DNA of 64,000 nucleotides from Opitutaceae bacterium (GCA_016794785.1 JAEUHC010000019.1:310001-374000), one strand, 5' to 3'. Positions 1-8,660 are shown, counted from the stretch's first letter. Program-made: numbers and translations. Notes: a model not told the origin generated them from the sequence alone.

Positions 1-673
1 TGCCCTCGATCGCGATGAGATCGATGCGGCGATCGGGCGTGATGCGGACGGCGAGGGTGCCGGTGGTGCGGAGGGACTTGAGCGTGGCGCCTACCTTCGA
101 GTCGGCAAAGTCCACGCTCCATTCGAGGTTGCCCTGCTGACCGGTCTCGATGCGCGCGCCCTTTAGGTTGAAGACCACCGTCTGATCGTCGGGCAGGAGC
201 GCGCGGCCTTTGACATCGACCGTGCCGACGCGGACATCGAGGGCGAGCTGGAGCTGCTTGAGCAGGCCGTCGAAGGGCGTGGGCTTGGCGGCGGGCGCGG
301 ACGAGGGCGGCGCTGTTTTCCCCGTGGAGGCGGGAGCCGGCTGCGCCTTGCGCAGATCGACGACGAGGTCATCGACGGTGACGCTGTCGGCGTTGATGCG
401 GCGGCTGCGGATAAAATCCCAAGCGGAGTATTTCGCGTTCACGCCCTTCGCGGTCACGATCATGCCGTCCTGTTCGAATTGGAAATCGTTTACGTCGGTC
501 TCGGAGAAGCCGGCGCTGACGCGCGAGACCTCGATCTTGGTGCCGGGCTGGCCGGCGACGGCCTTGCGCACGGCCCAGGTTTGCACGGCGGAGTTGAGCG
601 CGAGCCCCACCGCGATGACGGCGAGTGCGCAGAGTGAGCCGATGACAATAGCGGTGATCTTGAGCTTCTTCAT
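1..673 (-). CDS. Membrane-anchored AsmA-like protein, C-terminus outside window
   Basis: An open frame runs from an ATG at 671-673 (minus strand) to the window edge without a stop, so about 224 residues are visible and the C-terminus is missing. The N-terminus is MKKLKI followed by a single hydrophobic segment (about residues 6-28), so the protein is probably anchored in the inner membrane with the rest periplasmic. The rest alternates short beta-like stretches, with an Ala/Pro linker near residues 110-130. The pattern resembles AsmA/DUF748-type lipid-transport or envelope proteins, but no diagnostic motif is visible and this is inference. The next gene upstream on the same strand ends at 722, 49 bp away. 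Confidence 0.6.
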   Translation of the reverse strand, partial: MKKLKITAIVIGSLCALAVIAVGLALNSAVQTWAVRKAVAGQPGTKIEVSRVSAGFSETDVNDFQFEQDGMIVTAKGVNAKYSAWDFIRSRRINADSVTVDDLVVDLRKAQPAPASTGKTAPPSSAPAAKPTPFDGLLKQLQLALDVRVGTVDVKGRALLPDDQTVVFNLKGARIETGQQGNLEWSVDFADSKVGATLKSLRTTGTLAVRITPDRRIDLIAIEG

Positions 674-721
674 GGCGGGAAAGACGGATGGAGTATGCCG
701 CGCGGTGCGCGAAGTGCAAAC

Positions 722-1495
722 TCAGGCCCGGCCGCGGCGCACCGTGGCCTCGACCGCGACTGCGACGGCCTGTTGCAGGGCCGCGATGCGCGTGGCGAGC
801 GGAAGCGCCGAAGGCGACTCGACGGTGTAGCCGAGGCGGGCGTGCTGGTGGCGGAGGTAAATGGATTCCGGCCATGAATCCCGCAGGAGCGGGTCAGCGA
901 CGGGCCGGATGATGCCGGGTTCATCGATGGCGCGGCCATCAATCAGGGTCGCGCCATCGACAGGGCAGACGGTCGCGACCGCCTCGAGGATCGCGCGCGC
1001 GGGGCTGAGCAGGCCGAGGGCGTTGAGTTCGTAGAGGTAGAAGCCGGTGGCTTCCCAATCCTCATGCAGGCACATCGCGAGATCGGGTGCGGGCTGGCGG
1101 CCGAGCCAGGCGACGTGCCCGCGGATTTCGGCGGTGCGAGGGGATTTGAAATCGCGGTTGAGGTCGATGCCATCGGCATTCTCGCGCGTGCCCTGCGCGA
1201 AGCCGGTGGGGTTGAGCAACGGGCAGAGAAACCACACGGCGCGGTCGTCGAACCAGCCTCGCTCCAGCAGATCGAGCAGCGCGAGCGGCGGCGCGGGCTC
1301 GTCGCCGTGGATGCCGGCGGAAAGGTAGATGCGGGGCTTTACGCCGGAGCTGCGGCGCGACAGGGCGAGGAGGGGCACGCCTCCGGCGGTGCCGAAAGTC
1401 TCGACCTGAAAACATTGCACGCGGGCCGCCGTCTCCAGGCGCGCCGCGAGTTCGGCGGGCGGGAAGGAGTCTTTGACAGGCGCGGCGGAATGCAC
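722..1495 (-). CDS. M14-family zinc carboxypeptidase / MpaA-like peptidase
   Basis: 257 residues. Zinc-carboxypeptidase landmarks are in order: HGDE at residues 63-66 (His and Glu would bind zinc), NPTG at 95-98, DLNRD at 111-115, and a later His in CLHEDWEA that would be the third ligand. No signal peptide is seen, so a cytoplasmic murein-peptide amidase (MpaA-like) or succinylglutamate desuccinylase/aspartoacylase-type role is likely. The exact substrate cannot be read from sequence. The gene diverges from gltX with a gap of only about 60 bp. Confidence 0.85.
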   Translation of the reverse strand: MHSAAPVKDSFPPAELAARLETAARVQCFQVETFGTAGGVPLLALSRRSSGVKPRIYLSAGIHGDEPAPPLALLDLLERGWFDDRAVWFLCPLLNPTGFAQGTRENADGIDLNRDFKSPRTAEIRGHVAWLGRQPAPDLAMCLHEDWEATGFYLYELNALGLLSPARAILEAVATVCPVDGATLIDGRAIDEPGIIRPVADPLLRDSWPESIYLRHQHARLGYTVESPSALPLATRIAALQQAVAVAVEATVRRGRA

Positions 1496-1557
1496 GGAAT
1501 CACCCTTTCGTTTCGGTGGCGTTTGTCACCGTGTTTCATCTTCCGCACCACGTCTTC

Positions 1558-2952
1558 ATGTCCAACGTCCGCGTCCGCTTCGCCCCCAGTCCCACGGGGT
1601 TTTTCCACATCGGCAGCGCCCGCACGGCGCTGTTCAACTGGCTCTACGCGCGCCACACGGGCGGGACGTTCATTTTGCGCATCGAGGACACGGACAAGGA
1701 GCGCAACAGCGAGGCGTTCCTGAAACTGATCTACGAGAGCATGACGTGGCTCGGGCTCGACTGGGACGAGGGTCCGAATCCTGACGGCAACGGTGAGCGC
1801 GGGGCGTTTGGCCCCTATCGCCAGAGCCAGCGCGGGGCGATCTACGAGGCTTACAAACAAAAGCTGCTTGCGAACGGCCGGGCCTACGAGAAGGACGGCG
1901 CGGTGTGGTTCAAGCTGCTCGGCGAGCGCTACCGGGTCTTCGACGATCATCGGAAGAAGGAAGTCGAGAAAGTGAAATGCGAGCCCGTGGTGATCGCCGA
2001 TCAGATCCGCGGGCGCGTCGAACGGATGGAGGACGAGGACTTCGTCATCTTCCGTTCGGACGGGAATCCAGTTTTTCATTTCGTGAATGTCGTGGACGAC
2101 ATCGAGATGAAGGTCTCGCACATCATCCGCGGCGAGGACCACCTCTCGAACACGAGCAAGCACGTGCGGCTCTACGAAGGCTTCGGCGTGACGCCGCCGG
2201 CCTTTGCGCACATCCCGCTCATCCTGAAATCGCCAGAGATGGGGCAGGGCAAGATGAGCAAACGCGACAAAGGCGCGCTCATCGAGGAATACCAGCAGCG
2301 GCATTTCCTCCCTGAGGCGCTGGTGAATTACCTCTCGCTCCTCGGCTGGAATCCCGGCGACGACCGCGAGAAGATGCCCATCGCAGAGATCGTGCGGCTC
2401 TTCGATCTGCCGGCGGTGAACCAATCGAACGCGAAGTTCGACGGCAAGAAGCTCGCGAACATGAACATGACTTATCTGCTGGAGCAGCCGGCGGAGAAGT
2501 TTGTGGCGCTGGCGAAGGCGTTTTTCGCGACTCAGCCCAATGGCGCGGCCGTGATGGCCAACGAAAGCTACTTCCGCGAAATCATGCTGCTCGCGCAGCC
2601 GAAAATAAAATCGGTGGATGAGCTCGCGGCCTACACGGGCTATTTCTTCACGGAGGATTTTGCGATCGACGTGAAGGTGAAGGAAAAGGTGATGGCCAAG
2701 GGCGACCCCAAAGCGCGCCTCGCCGAAATCATCGCAGCGCTGCCGGCGATGGATTTCGGGAGCGACGCCGCCATCGAGGAGGCGATCAAGAAACTCGCGG
2801 CGGACAAGGGCCTCGGCTTCGGCGACTACCAGGCGGTGACGCGCCTCGCCGTCAGCGGGACCAACGCTGGGCCGAGCATCACGGCGATTTTCCGCGTGCT
2901 CGGGCGCGAACGCGTGCGGACGCGGATCGAACGGTTTTTGGCGGGGGCATAG
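1558..2952 (+). CDS. gltX: Glutamyl-tRNA synthetase
   Basis: 464 residues; charges tRNA-Glu (and, in organisms lacking GlnRS, also tRNA-Gln) with glutamate. Class I signatures are present: RFAPSPTGFFHIGS with the HIGH-equivalent HIGS at residues 17-20, and KMSKR near residue 232. The ATG at 1558 is preferred because conserved family sequence begins at once (MSNVRVRFAPSP). An upstream in-frame ATG at 1516 would add a non-conserved 14-residue leader. A phosphatase lipoprotein gene follows after 6 bp on the same strand. Length and architecture are normal for bacterial GltX. Confidence 0.98.
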   Translation: MSNVRVRFAPSPTGFFHIGSARTALFNWLYARHTGGTFILRIEDTDKERNSEAFLKLIYESMTWLGLDWDEGPNPDGNGERGAFGPYRQSQRGAIYEAYKQKLLANGRAYEKDGAVWFKLLGERYRVFDDHRKKEVEKVKCEPVVIADQIRGRVERMEDEDFVIFRSDGNPVFHFVNVVDDIEMKVSHIIRGEDHLSNTSKHVRLYEGFGVTPPAFAHIPLILKSPEMGQGKMSKRDKGALIEEYQQRHFLPEALVNYLSLLGWNPGDDREKMPIAEIVRLFDLPAVNQSNAKFDGKKLANMNMTYLLEQPAEKFVALAKAFFATQPNGAAVMANESYFREIMLLAQPKIKSVDELAAYTGYFFTEDFAIDVKVKEKVMAKGDPKARLAEIIAALPAMDFGSDAAIEEAIKKLAADKGLGFGDYQAVTRLAVSGTNAGPSITAIFRVLGRERVRTRIERFLAGA

Positions 2953-2958
2953 TTTTCC

Positions 2959-3660
2959 ATGGGTGCGGTCAAAAGCTCAGCTGGCGCCGCGTCTCCATCA
3001 AGCAAGGCACTTCGCAGGCCGGAGCTGCTGCTCGTGATGGTGCTGGCGCTCGCGGGTTGCGCGACGTCGGTCACGCGCGAGCCGGCGAATCTTTTTCCGC
3101 ACAAGCAGGAGCTGCGCGCCTATGTGGAAAGTGGCGACTACCGTCGGGAAATCGCCGCGGTGGCCGCGCGGGCGCAGGCTTGGGTGGAGCAGCGGGCCAA
3201 GGCCGGCGGGGCGAAGCTCACGGTGGTGTTCGATCTCGATGAGACGCTGCTCGACAACTGGGCCTACCTGAGCGCGATGGATTTTGGCTACGTGCATCGG
3301 GAATGGGATCTCTGGGTCGAAGAGGCGCGTGCGCCGGCGCACGAACCGGTGAGGGAGATTTTTCGCGCGGCGCGTCGGCTCGGGATCGAAGTGGTTTTCC
3401 TCACGGGCCGACCGGAACGAGCGCGGGTTGCGACCGAGAAAAATCTGCGGGCGATTGGGTGCGGTGATTTTGCGGTGCTGATCTGCCGGCCGGATGAGGA
3501 GCGGGGCACCCAAGCGAGCTTCAAGGCGGCGGCCCGCGGAGGGCTCGTCGCCGCGGGCCGCACGATCATCGCCAATCTCGGCGATCAGGCGAGCGATCTG
3601 TCGGGGGGATTCGCGGAGCGCACCTTCAAGCTGCCGAATCCGTTCTACTTGTCGCAGTAG
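2959..3660 (+). CDS. HAD-family acid phosphatase lipoprotein, e(P4)/class B type
   Basis: 233 residues. A hydrophobic N-terminus ends in a lipobox (LALAGC), so it is probably a lipoprotein facing the periplasm. The HAD nucleophile motif FDLDETLLDNW places catalytic Asp92 and Asp94, and FLTGRPE matches HAD motif II. The overall plan fits the lipoprotein e(P4)/5'-nucleotidase family (periplasmic phosphomonoesterases that release nucleosides or phosphate). It starts 6 bp after gltX, so the two may be co-transcribed. The substrate is not determined by sequence. Confidence 0.88.
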   Translation: MGAVKSSAGAASPSSKALRRPELLLVMVLALAGCATSVTREPANLFPHKQELRAYVESGDYRREIAAVAARAQAWVEQRAKAGGAKLTVVFDLDETLLDNWAYLSAMDFGYVHREWDLWVEEARAPAHEPVREIFRAARRLGIEVVFLTGRPERARVATEKNLRAIGCGDFAVLICRPDEERGTQASFKAAARGGLVAAGRTIIANLGDQASDLSGGFAERTFKLPNPFYLSQ

Positions 3661-3668
3661 GTGGACGC

Positions 3669-3700
3669 AAAAAAGCCACGCGAGCGGGACTCGCGTGGCT
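3669..3700 (-). terminator. Rho-independent terminator for the 3731-4597 gene
   Basis: An 11-bp perfect stem (AGCCACGCGAG at 3674-3684, CTCGCGTGGCT at 3690-3700) encloses a 5-nt loop. On the minus strand the hairpin is followed by a run of T (the A tract at 3669-3674). It lies about 30 bp past the stop of the leftward coiled-coil gene and opposes the rightward phosphatase gene, so it may serve both directions, but the T-tract fits leftward termination. Confidence 0.85.
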
Positions 3701-3730
3701 GGGTGATGGGAAGAAGCCGAATCCCGCGCC

Positions 3731-4597
3731 TCAGGGCGTCGCGGCCGTCTTCGGGCGCGTGGGGGAGGCGTGAGTGACAGTCGCCGCGGCGACAGGCGCC
3801 TGCGAGTGGAGCTCATTGAGACGGGTTTCGATTTCCTTCATGCGGGCGACGAGCTGCTCCTCGATCTTTTTGCGGTCGCTGCTGGTGACGATGCTGAGGC
3901 TGGCGGCGTCGCGCACGACGTTGGCCGGCAGGGTAAGGAGGCGGGTGATGAGCCCCTGATCCTTGAAGGAGCTGAGGTAGAGGGCGGTGATCTCTTGGGA
4001 GAGCTTCATCGCGTCCTGCGCGGCCGCCTGGGTGCGCTGAAGATTGTTGTTCAGCTGCTGGTTTTTCGCGAGTTCGGCGGTCAGGACATTGCCCACCTGA
4101 TCCGAGATGCGGTTGCTGTAGGCGACAATGGCCTCGCGGGTGAGGTTCTGATCCTTGGACATTTCGCTCAGAATGGGCTGGATGCGATCGGCGAGGCGAC
4201 CTGACACGCGATCAACCTGCTCGTTCTGCTGCTTCTCGGCCTCCTCGGCGGATTTCGGGAGCGGGTTATAGGGCTGGACCTTCTTGGCGATGGCCTCGGC
4301 GAGGGCATCCATGCGCTCTGTGTTGAGCCTTTGGACTTCCTCATCGGTGCGGAACATGTCGGCTTCGCGCTTGGCGATGGCGTCACGCAGCAGTTTGTTG
4401 GTGGATTCGATTTGTTTGCGGTTTTCCTCGGAGGCGGCGCGCAGCGCGTCGTTGGAGTCGCGGAGGGGCGCGATTTCGGACTGCTGCTTGGCAGCCATCT
4501 GGCTGACGGTCTGCTGGTGCAGCCAAAAGGCGCCAGCGATGACGAGCAACGCGGTGAGAATGACGGCAGGTATCTGCTCTTTGAATTTCTGTAGCAT
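3731..4597 (-). CDS. Membrane-anchored coiled-coil protein, function unknown
   Basis: 288 residues. There is one N-terminal transmembrane helix (about residues 10-27), then a long charged, Gln/Glu/Lys-rich stretch (about 35-250) with heptad-like character, and an Ala/Thr/Pro-rich tail. No enzymatic motif is visible. A single-pass inner-membrane protein with a periplasmic or cytoplasmic coiled coil is the best description. It is transcribed alone, with its own hairpin terminator downstream and a divergent gene upstream. Confidence 0.75.
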   Translation of the reverse strand: MLQKFKEQIPAVILTALLVIAGAFWLHQQTVSQMAAKQQSEIAPLRDSNDALRAASEENRKQIESTNKLLRDAIAKREADMFRTDEEVQRLNTERMDALAEAIAKKVQPYNPLPKSAEEAEKQQNEQVDRVSGRLADRIQPILSEMSKDQNLTREAIVAYSNRISDQVGNVLTAELAKNQQLNNNLQRTQAAAQDAMKLSQEITALYLSSFKDQGLITRLLTLPANVVRDAASLSIVTSSDRKKIEEQLVARMKEIETRLNELHSQAPVAAATVTHASPTRPKTAATP

Positions 4598-4723
4598 GGG
4601 AGGGAGGGTTGTCGGTTGTGTGTTGTGAGGGATCGCTAGTCGTGACTGACGGAAAAACTACGGCACTCAGGCGGCCGGGACGTTTGCGATTGTTTTCCGA
4701 ATCTCGCCGCCCACGGTGGCGGC

Positions 4724-5035
4724 ATGAGCCTTAACCGGTGCGAGCAGCGCGTGTTCGATTATTTGCAACGTCATCAAGACGAGAGACACTACTGGCAGGG
4801 AAAGTTTCAGCAGATACTTAGGGATGTTGGAGATGAGAGACTTGCGGTAGATTTTGTCGAGCCGCAACTCTGGAGATACTATCTGGAACGCAGTTCCGTG
4901 GTGCAGTCCTTCAGGCAGGAGGCGGCAACGGAAGGCTTGGCTCGCACCAGCATGAAGAACTTGGCCGAGCTTTTGATGCGTCTATGGTTTGAGCCGAGAC
5001 CGAAAAAGAAAACGGGAACTGAAGGTTCGGCCTGA
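4724..5035 (+). CDS. Small conserved-looking hypothetical protein
   Basis: 103 residues, soluble and mostly helical, rich in Arg/Glu/Gln and aromatic residues (RVFDYLQRHQDERHYW near the start, LMRLWFEPRPKKK near the end). No family is recognised. It has its own promoter region, because the upstream neighbour is divergent. A strong intrinsic terminator lies about 120 bp downstream at 5156-5198. The basic C-terminus could contact nucleic acid, but that is speculation. Confidence 0.6.
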   Translation: MSLNRCEQRVFDYLQRHQDERHYWQGKFQQILRDVGDERLAVDFVEPQLWRYYLERSSVVQSFRQEAATEGLARTSMKNLAELLMRLWFEPRPKKKTGTEGSA

Positions 5036-5097
5036 ACCGCGAAAAATCTTCATGGGCGGTTGGAACTTTTGAACGAAGGGTGTTTCCTAAGCGTCTT

Positions 5098-5198
5098 CCA
5101 ATTGAATTTTCTCATCCGCCTAGCGGTTGAGAATTGGGGTAAGTAAGAAAGCAATGGGCGGACCGCTTAGGGGTAGGCGGTCCGCCCTCTTTCTTTTT
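5098..5198 (+). ncRNA. Possible small RNA or structured 3' UTR
   Basis: This gene-free stretch holds a bulged hairpin (CCAATT at 5098-5103 with AATTGG at 5132-5137, inner pairs CTCA/TGAG and CCG/CGG). A strong intrinsic terminator follows immediately. The order hairpin-linker-terminator, more than 60 bp beyond the nearest stop codon, would suit a small RNA. It may equally be the processed 3' UTR of the gene ending at 5035. No promoter was identified. Confidence 0.25.
5156..5198 (+). terminator. Rho-independent terminator
   Basis: An 11-bp perfect stem (GGGCGGACCGC at 5156-5166 with GCGGTCCGCCC at 5177-5187) has a 10-nt loop and is followed by a T-rich tract (5188-5198). The T-tract is only on the plus-strand side, so it ends rightward transcription from 4724-5035 or from an RNA in between. 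It faces the leftward cysI gene. Confidence 0.88.
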
Positions 5199-5221
5199 CA
5201 AGTGGTCCGATGCCCGAACGC

Positions 5222-6982
5222 TTAAGTCGCGGCCGGGGCGGCTGCCGGGGGCTTTGCCGCCTTGGCCTCGTGGAAATCCTGCGGGGTGAGCGTGGGCTTC
5301 ACGAAGCCGGCGCGGATCGTAAAGTCGCCGAAGCGTTCACCCTCAAGCCGCTCCGTCGCGTAGCGCCGGATGATCGGGCTGAGGAGCGCGACGATCTCGG
5401 TCTCGGGGACGTTGGCCTTGAAGAGGGTGTTGAGGCGGGAACCGTTAAACGCGGCGCCGAGGTAGACGTTGTATTTGCCGGGCGATTTGCCGACGAAGCC
5501 GATCTCGGCGAGGTAGGGGCGGCCGCAGCCATTGGGGCAGCCGGTGATGCGGAGCGTGACGTCGTCGTGGCGCAGGCCGGCGGCTTCGAACTCGGCCTCG
5601 AGGATCTGCACCAGCTCGGGCAGGTAGCGCTCGCTCTCGGCCAGCGCGAGGCCGCAGGTGGGCAGCGCGACGCACGACATGGCGTTGAGCTTGAGGCCCG
5701 AGGCGTCGTTGGCGGTGTCGAGTTTGTGTTTGCGCAACAAGGCTTCGATCTGCGGCCGATCAGCGGGCGCGATGTTGGCGATGATCAGGTTCTGGTTGGC
5801 GGTGAGGCGGAAGTCTCCTTTGTGCGCGAGGGCGATTTCGCGGAGGGCGGTCTTGAGCTTGTAAGTGGCGTCGTCGCGCACGCGCCCGCTCATCAGGAAG
5901 AGCGTGAAGTGCGAGCGGCCGTCGTGGCTCTCCACCCAGCCATAGCGATCGCCGGTGTGGGTGAACTTGAACGCGCGCGGGGCGCCGAGCCGATAGCCGA
6001 GGCGCGCTTCGACTTCGCTGCGGAACCACGCGAGCCCGCGATCCTCGATGGTGTATTTGAGGCGCGCGTGCTTGCGCTCCGTGCGGTCACCATAGTCGCG
6101 CTGGACCATGACGACTTTCTCGGCGACTTCGATGGCCTGCTGGACGGTGCAAAAGCCCATCACGTCGGCGATGCGGGGAAAGGTGTCGATCTGGTTGTGC
6201 GACATGCCGAGGCCGCCGCCGACGGTGACGTTGAAGCCAATCAGTTTCCCTGAAGCGTCGGTGATCGCGATGTAGCCGAGGTCGTGGGCGTAGATGTCCA
6301 CGTCGTTCGACGGCGGCACGGCGACGACGATCTTGAATTTCCGCGGGAGGTAGGTGCTGCCGTAGATGGGCTCGGCCTCGGGCTCGCCTCCGGCGACAAG
6401 TTCATCGCCGACCCAGAGCTCGTGATAGGCGCGCGAGCGGGGGAGGAGGTGCTCGCTGATGGCCTTGGTCACGGCGTAAACCTCGGCGTGCAACTCGGAC
6501 TGCTCCGGGTTGGGATTGCACATGACGTTGCGGTTCACGTCGCCGCAGGCGGCGATGGTGTCGAGCAGGGCCTTGTTGACGCCGTTGATCGTGCGCCAGA
6601 GGTCGCCCTTGAGGATGCCGTGGAATTGGAACGCCTGGCGCGTAGTGAGCTTGAGCGTGCCGTTGGCGTGATCGTCGGCGAGGCGGTCGAGCGCGAGCCA
6701 TTGGCCGGGCGTGCAGACGCCGCCGGGCACGCGGATGCGCGCCATGAAGGAAAAGGCCTTTTCCTTGTTCTCGCGGCGCCGCTGATTGCGCAGGTCGCGA
6801 TCGTCCTGCGCGTAGATGCCGTGGAATTTCGTGAGCTGGCCGCTTTCCTCGGTGATGCCGCCGGTCGAGTGATCGGCGAGATCGCGGAGGATGTGGCCGC
6901 GGAGGAAATTGCTCTCGGCCTTGAGCTGCTCGTTTTTGTGCAGCGGCTTGGCGGGCGTGGCGGTGGCGGGCGTGGAACTCAT
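5222..6982 (-). CDS. cysI: Sulfite reductase hemoprotein (siroheme, 4Fe-4S)
   Basis: 586 residues, close to E. coli CysI over its whole length. It reduces sulfite to sulfide using siroheme and a 4Fe-4S cluster. The cluster cysteines are CVALPTC (C-x5-C) and CPNGC (C-x3-C), followed by GFVGKSPGKYNVYLGA. N-terminal landmarks ESNFLRG, FHGIYAQDDRD and TRQAFQFHGILK are present. The start at 6982 is chosen because it overlaps the cbiX stop as ATGA. Read-through to 7609 would only translate cbiX in the wrong frame. It is the last gene of cobA-cbiX-cysI. A CysJ-type flavoprotein partner is not adjacent; the nearest one is at 18518-20296. Confidence 0.96.
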   Translation of the reverse strand: MSSTPATATPAKPLHKNEQLKAESNFLRGHILRDLADHSTGGITEESGQLTKFHGIYAQDDRDLRNQRRRENKEKAFSFMARIRVPGGVCTPGQWLALDRLADDHANGTLKLTTRQAFQFHGILKGDLWRTINGVNKALLDTIAACGDVNRNVMCNPNPEQSELHAEVYAVTKAISEHLLPRSRAYHELWVGDELVAGGEPEAEPIYGSTYLPRKFKIVVAVPPSNDVDIYAHDLGYIAITDASGKLIGFNVTVGGGLGMSHNQIDTFPRIADVMGFCTVQQAIEVAEKVVMVQRDYGDRTERKHARLKYTIEDRGLAWFRSEVEARLGYRLGAPRAFKFTHTGDRYGWVESHDGRSHFTLFLMSGRVRDDATYKLKTALREIALAHKGDFRLTANQNLIIANIAPADRPQIEALLRKHKLDTANDASGLKLNAMSCVALPTCGLALAESERYLPELVQILEAEFEAAGLRHDDVTLRITGCPNGCGRPYLAEIGFVGKSPGKYNVYLGAAFNGSRLNTLFKANVPETEIVALLSPIIRRYATERLEGERFGDFTIRAGFVKPTLTPQDFHEAKAAKPPAAAPAAT

Positions 6983-7773
6983 GCGGAAATAGTGGCTGGG
7001 AGCGTGGAAAGGAATCCGCGCAGTGCAACGGCAAGCGCGTCGGTGGCCAAGGGATGGGTGCCGACCAGCGCTGCGATGTGGCAGCAGGCGGGCGACGCGG
7101 CGCAGATGCGCGCGATGTCCCCATCCGGCCCGGCGTGCCGGCCCGGCGAGAGAAAGAGCGGTGCGACAATCACGTCGCGCGCCGCGTGCGTGGGCGCGCG
7201 CAGAGTGTCGGCAAGCAGGGGCGGGTGCGCGCCTTCCATTGACGCGGACGTGATGGAGGAGACTTCGCCTCCGAGCAGCGTGCGGAGTTTGCCGGCGAAC
7301 TGATCGCGGAGCGCGGCCGAGGCCGCCGACGGGCCGCCGTGATCGACGAGGACGAGCGGAGGGCGGGTGAGCAGAGTGGCCGTGAGGGTTTCCCGGACTC
7401 GCGTCGCCAAGATGGCGGGAATCGCATCGCTTTCGGCCAGTCCCGTTGTGAACGCAAAATCGAACCCGCCCAACTCCGTTTGCAATCGCTCCAGATCCCC
7501 GCACAGCGCCGAACCGATCGCGCCCTGCGGGCTGATGAAAAACGGCACGAAGACAAAGTCGCGCTGCCCGAGGGCATGCATGGCGCGGACATAGGACGAC
7601 AAGGTCCACGCGGGTGTGCCTTCGAGCTTGTCTGCATCGATCCGGTCACTGTGTTTCCACGAGACGGCATGGATCGCCGTGCCCGTGAGCTTTGCCACTG
7701 CGGCGGCGACGGCGCGGAGATTGCGGTGCGCCGCGGGCTCCAGCGAGCCGTTATCGATCAGCGCGACGATCAT
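6979..7773 (-). CDS. CbiX/SirB-like sirohydrochlorin chelatase, two-domain form
   Basis: 264 residues if started at the ATG at 7773, which overlaps the cobA stop as ATGA. It also overlaps cysI by ATGA at its end, so the three are probably translationally coupled. The length suggests two CbiX half-domains: the first with LIDNGSLEPAAHRNL, the second with LVLVDHGGPSAAS (the common DHG signature). The N-half has Asn where many relatives have His. The likely role is Fe insertion into sirohydrochlorin to make siroheme for CysI and NirA. No precorrin-2 dehydrogenase is present in the window, so that step must be encoded elsewhere. Confidence 0.78.
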   Translation of the reverse strand: MIVALIDNGSLEPAAHRNLRAVAAAVAKLTGTAIHAVSWKHSDRIDADKLEGTPAWTLSSYVRAMHALGQRDFVFVPFFISPQGAIGSALCGDLERLQTELGGFDFAFTTGLAESDAIPAILATRVRETLTATLLTRPPLVLVDHGGPSAASAALRDQFAGKLRTLLGGEVSSITSASMEGAHPPLLADTLRAPTHAARDVIVAPLFLSPGRHAGPDGDIARICAASPACCHIAALVGTHPLATDALAVALRGFLSTLPATISA

Positions 7774-8564
7774 GAGGCCAAGGTTTCCGCGCGGGCGGCG
7801 AACCACCCGAGCTTGTCTGCCAGCCCCGCGACTTCGCCGATCACGACGATGGCAGGCGCACCAAAGCCGGCGTGTTCGGACTCGATCGCGATGCGGCCGA
7901 CGGTCGTGACGAGTTGCCGGTGTTCACCCGTGGTGGCCGATTGAATCACGGCGGCGGGCGTCTCCGCCACAAGGCCGCCGGCCTGGAGGCGGCGCGTGAT
8001 CGTCTCAAGGTTCTTCATGCCCATGTAGAGGCAAAGGGTCGCGCCAATGCGCCCATAGTCCTCCCAGCGGATCGCGGTATCCGGTTTGTTGGGGTCCTCG
8101 TGGCCCGTAAGAAAAACTACCGCCGAGCTGTGCGCGCGGTGCGTGAGCGGAATACCCGCATACGCTGCAGCCGCCAGAGCTGACGTCACGCCAGGCACGA
8201 TCTCGAAGGCGATGCCGGCCGTCGCGAGCGCCTCCGCTTCCTCGCCACCGCGGCCGAAGATAAAGGGATCGCCGCCCTTGAGGCGGACGACGTTTTTGCC
8301 TTCGTGGGCGAGACGGATGAGGGTGCCCTCGATGTCGCGTTGCGGGCAGCAAAAGCCGCCGCCTTTTTTGCCGACGAAAACCAGCTCCGCCTCGGGCCTA
8401 GCGAGGGCGAGGATCTCGCGTGAAACCAAGTGGTCATGCACGATGGCTCCGGCTGCGCGGATGAGGCGGGCAGCCTTCATGGTCAGGAGTTCCACATCGC
8501 CCGGACCGGCGCCGACGAGGAAGACTTTGCCCGGATTCTGGTTTGTGGCCAAAACAGAGTTCAT
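7770..8564 (-). CDS. cobA: Uroporphyrinogen-III C-methyltransferase (SUMT)
   Basis: 264 residues. It converts uroporphyrinogen III to precorrin-2 using SAM, the first committed step to siroheme and cobalamin. Landmarks are VFLVGAGPGDVELLT at about residues 14-28, RLKGGDPFIFGRGGEE, and EIVPGVTSALAAAAYAGIP followed by LTHR. It is monofunctional, without the CysG dehydrogenase/chelatase domain. It heads cobA-cbiX-cysI. The only in-frame ATG ahead of the conserved start is at 8564, which lies just downstream of a sigma-54-like element (8574-8591), implying an almost leaderless transcript. Confidence 0.96.
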   Translation of the reverse strand: MNSVLATNQNPGKVFLVGAGPGDVELLTMKAARLIRAAGAIVHDHLVSREILALARPEAELVFVGKKGGGFCCPQRDIEGTLIRLAHEGKNVVRLKGGDPFIFGRGGEEAEALATAGIAFEIVPGVTSALAAAAYAGIPLTHRAHSSAVVFLTGHEDPNKPDTAIRWEDYGRIGATLCLYMGMKNLETITRRLQAGGLVAETPAAVIQSATTGEHRQLVTTVGRIAIESEHAGFGAPAIVVIGEVAGLADKLGWFAARAETLAS

Positions 8565-8573
8565 GCCATGCCT

Positions 8574-8591
8574 TTAGCAGCCAGCGCGCCA
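8574..8591 (-). promoter_or_regulatory. Sigma-54-like -24/-12 element before cobA
   Basis: On the minus strand it reads TGGCGCG-CTGG-CTGCTAA. It matches the TGGCACG-N4-TTGCW plan with GG and GC exactly 12 bp apart. The predicted start site is one base before the cobA ATG. The same element recurs before nirA, narK and the nasS-like gene, which raises confidence beyond a single match. No activator site was identified upstream. Confidence 0.6.
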
Positions 8592-8632
8592 TGAAGCGAT
8601 GGCCGGCAATACTTTGAGTAATCTGCAAACGA

Positions 8633-8660
8633 TAAACATGACTTCTTTAGTAAATATGAC
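8633..8660. promoter_or_regulatory. AT-rich direct repeat in the cobA-cysH divergent region
   Basis: Two near-identical 10-mers, TAAACATGAC (8633-8642) and TAAATATGAC (8651-8660), lie 18 bp apart start to start. They sit in the only AT-rich stretch of the 146-bp region between divergent cobA and cysH. The spacing (under two helical turns) suits a dimeric regulator. An Rrf2 regulator is encoded downstream of cysN and is a candidate, but this is inference. Confidence 0.4.

Noticed and set aside
1473..1501. TTGACA box upstream of gltX as a sigma-70 promoter
   Set aside because: The -35 match is perfect but the sequence 17 bp downstream (GGAATC) is a poor -10, so it is not listed as a feature.
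5222..7609. Longer 795-codon start for cysI
   Set aside because: The extra N-terminal 209 codons overlap cbiX in another frame and are Arg/Ala-rich. The ATG at 6982 overlaps the cbiX stop as ATGA and matches the family start.
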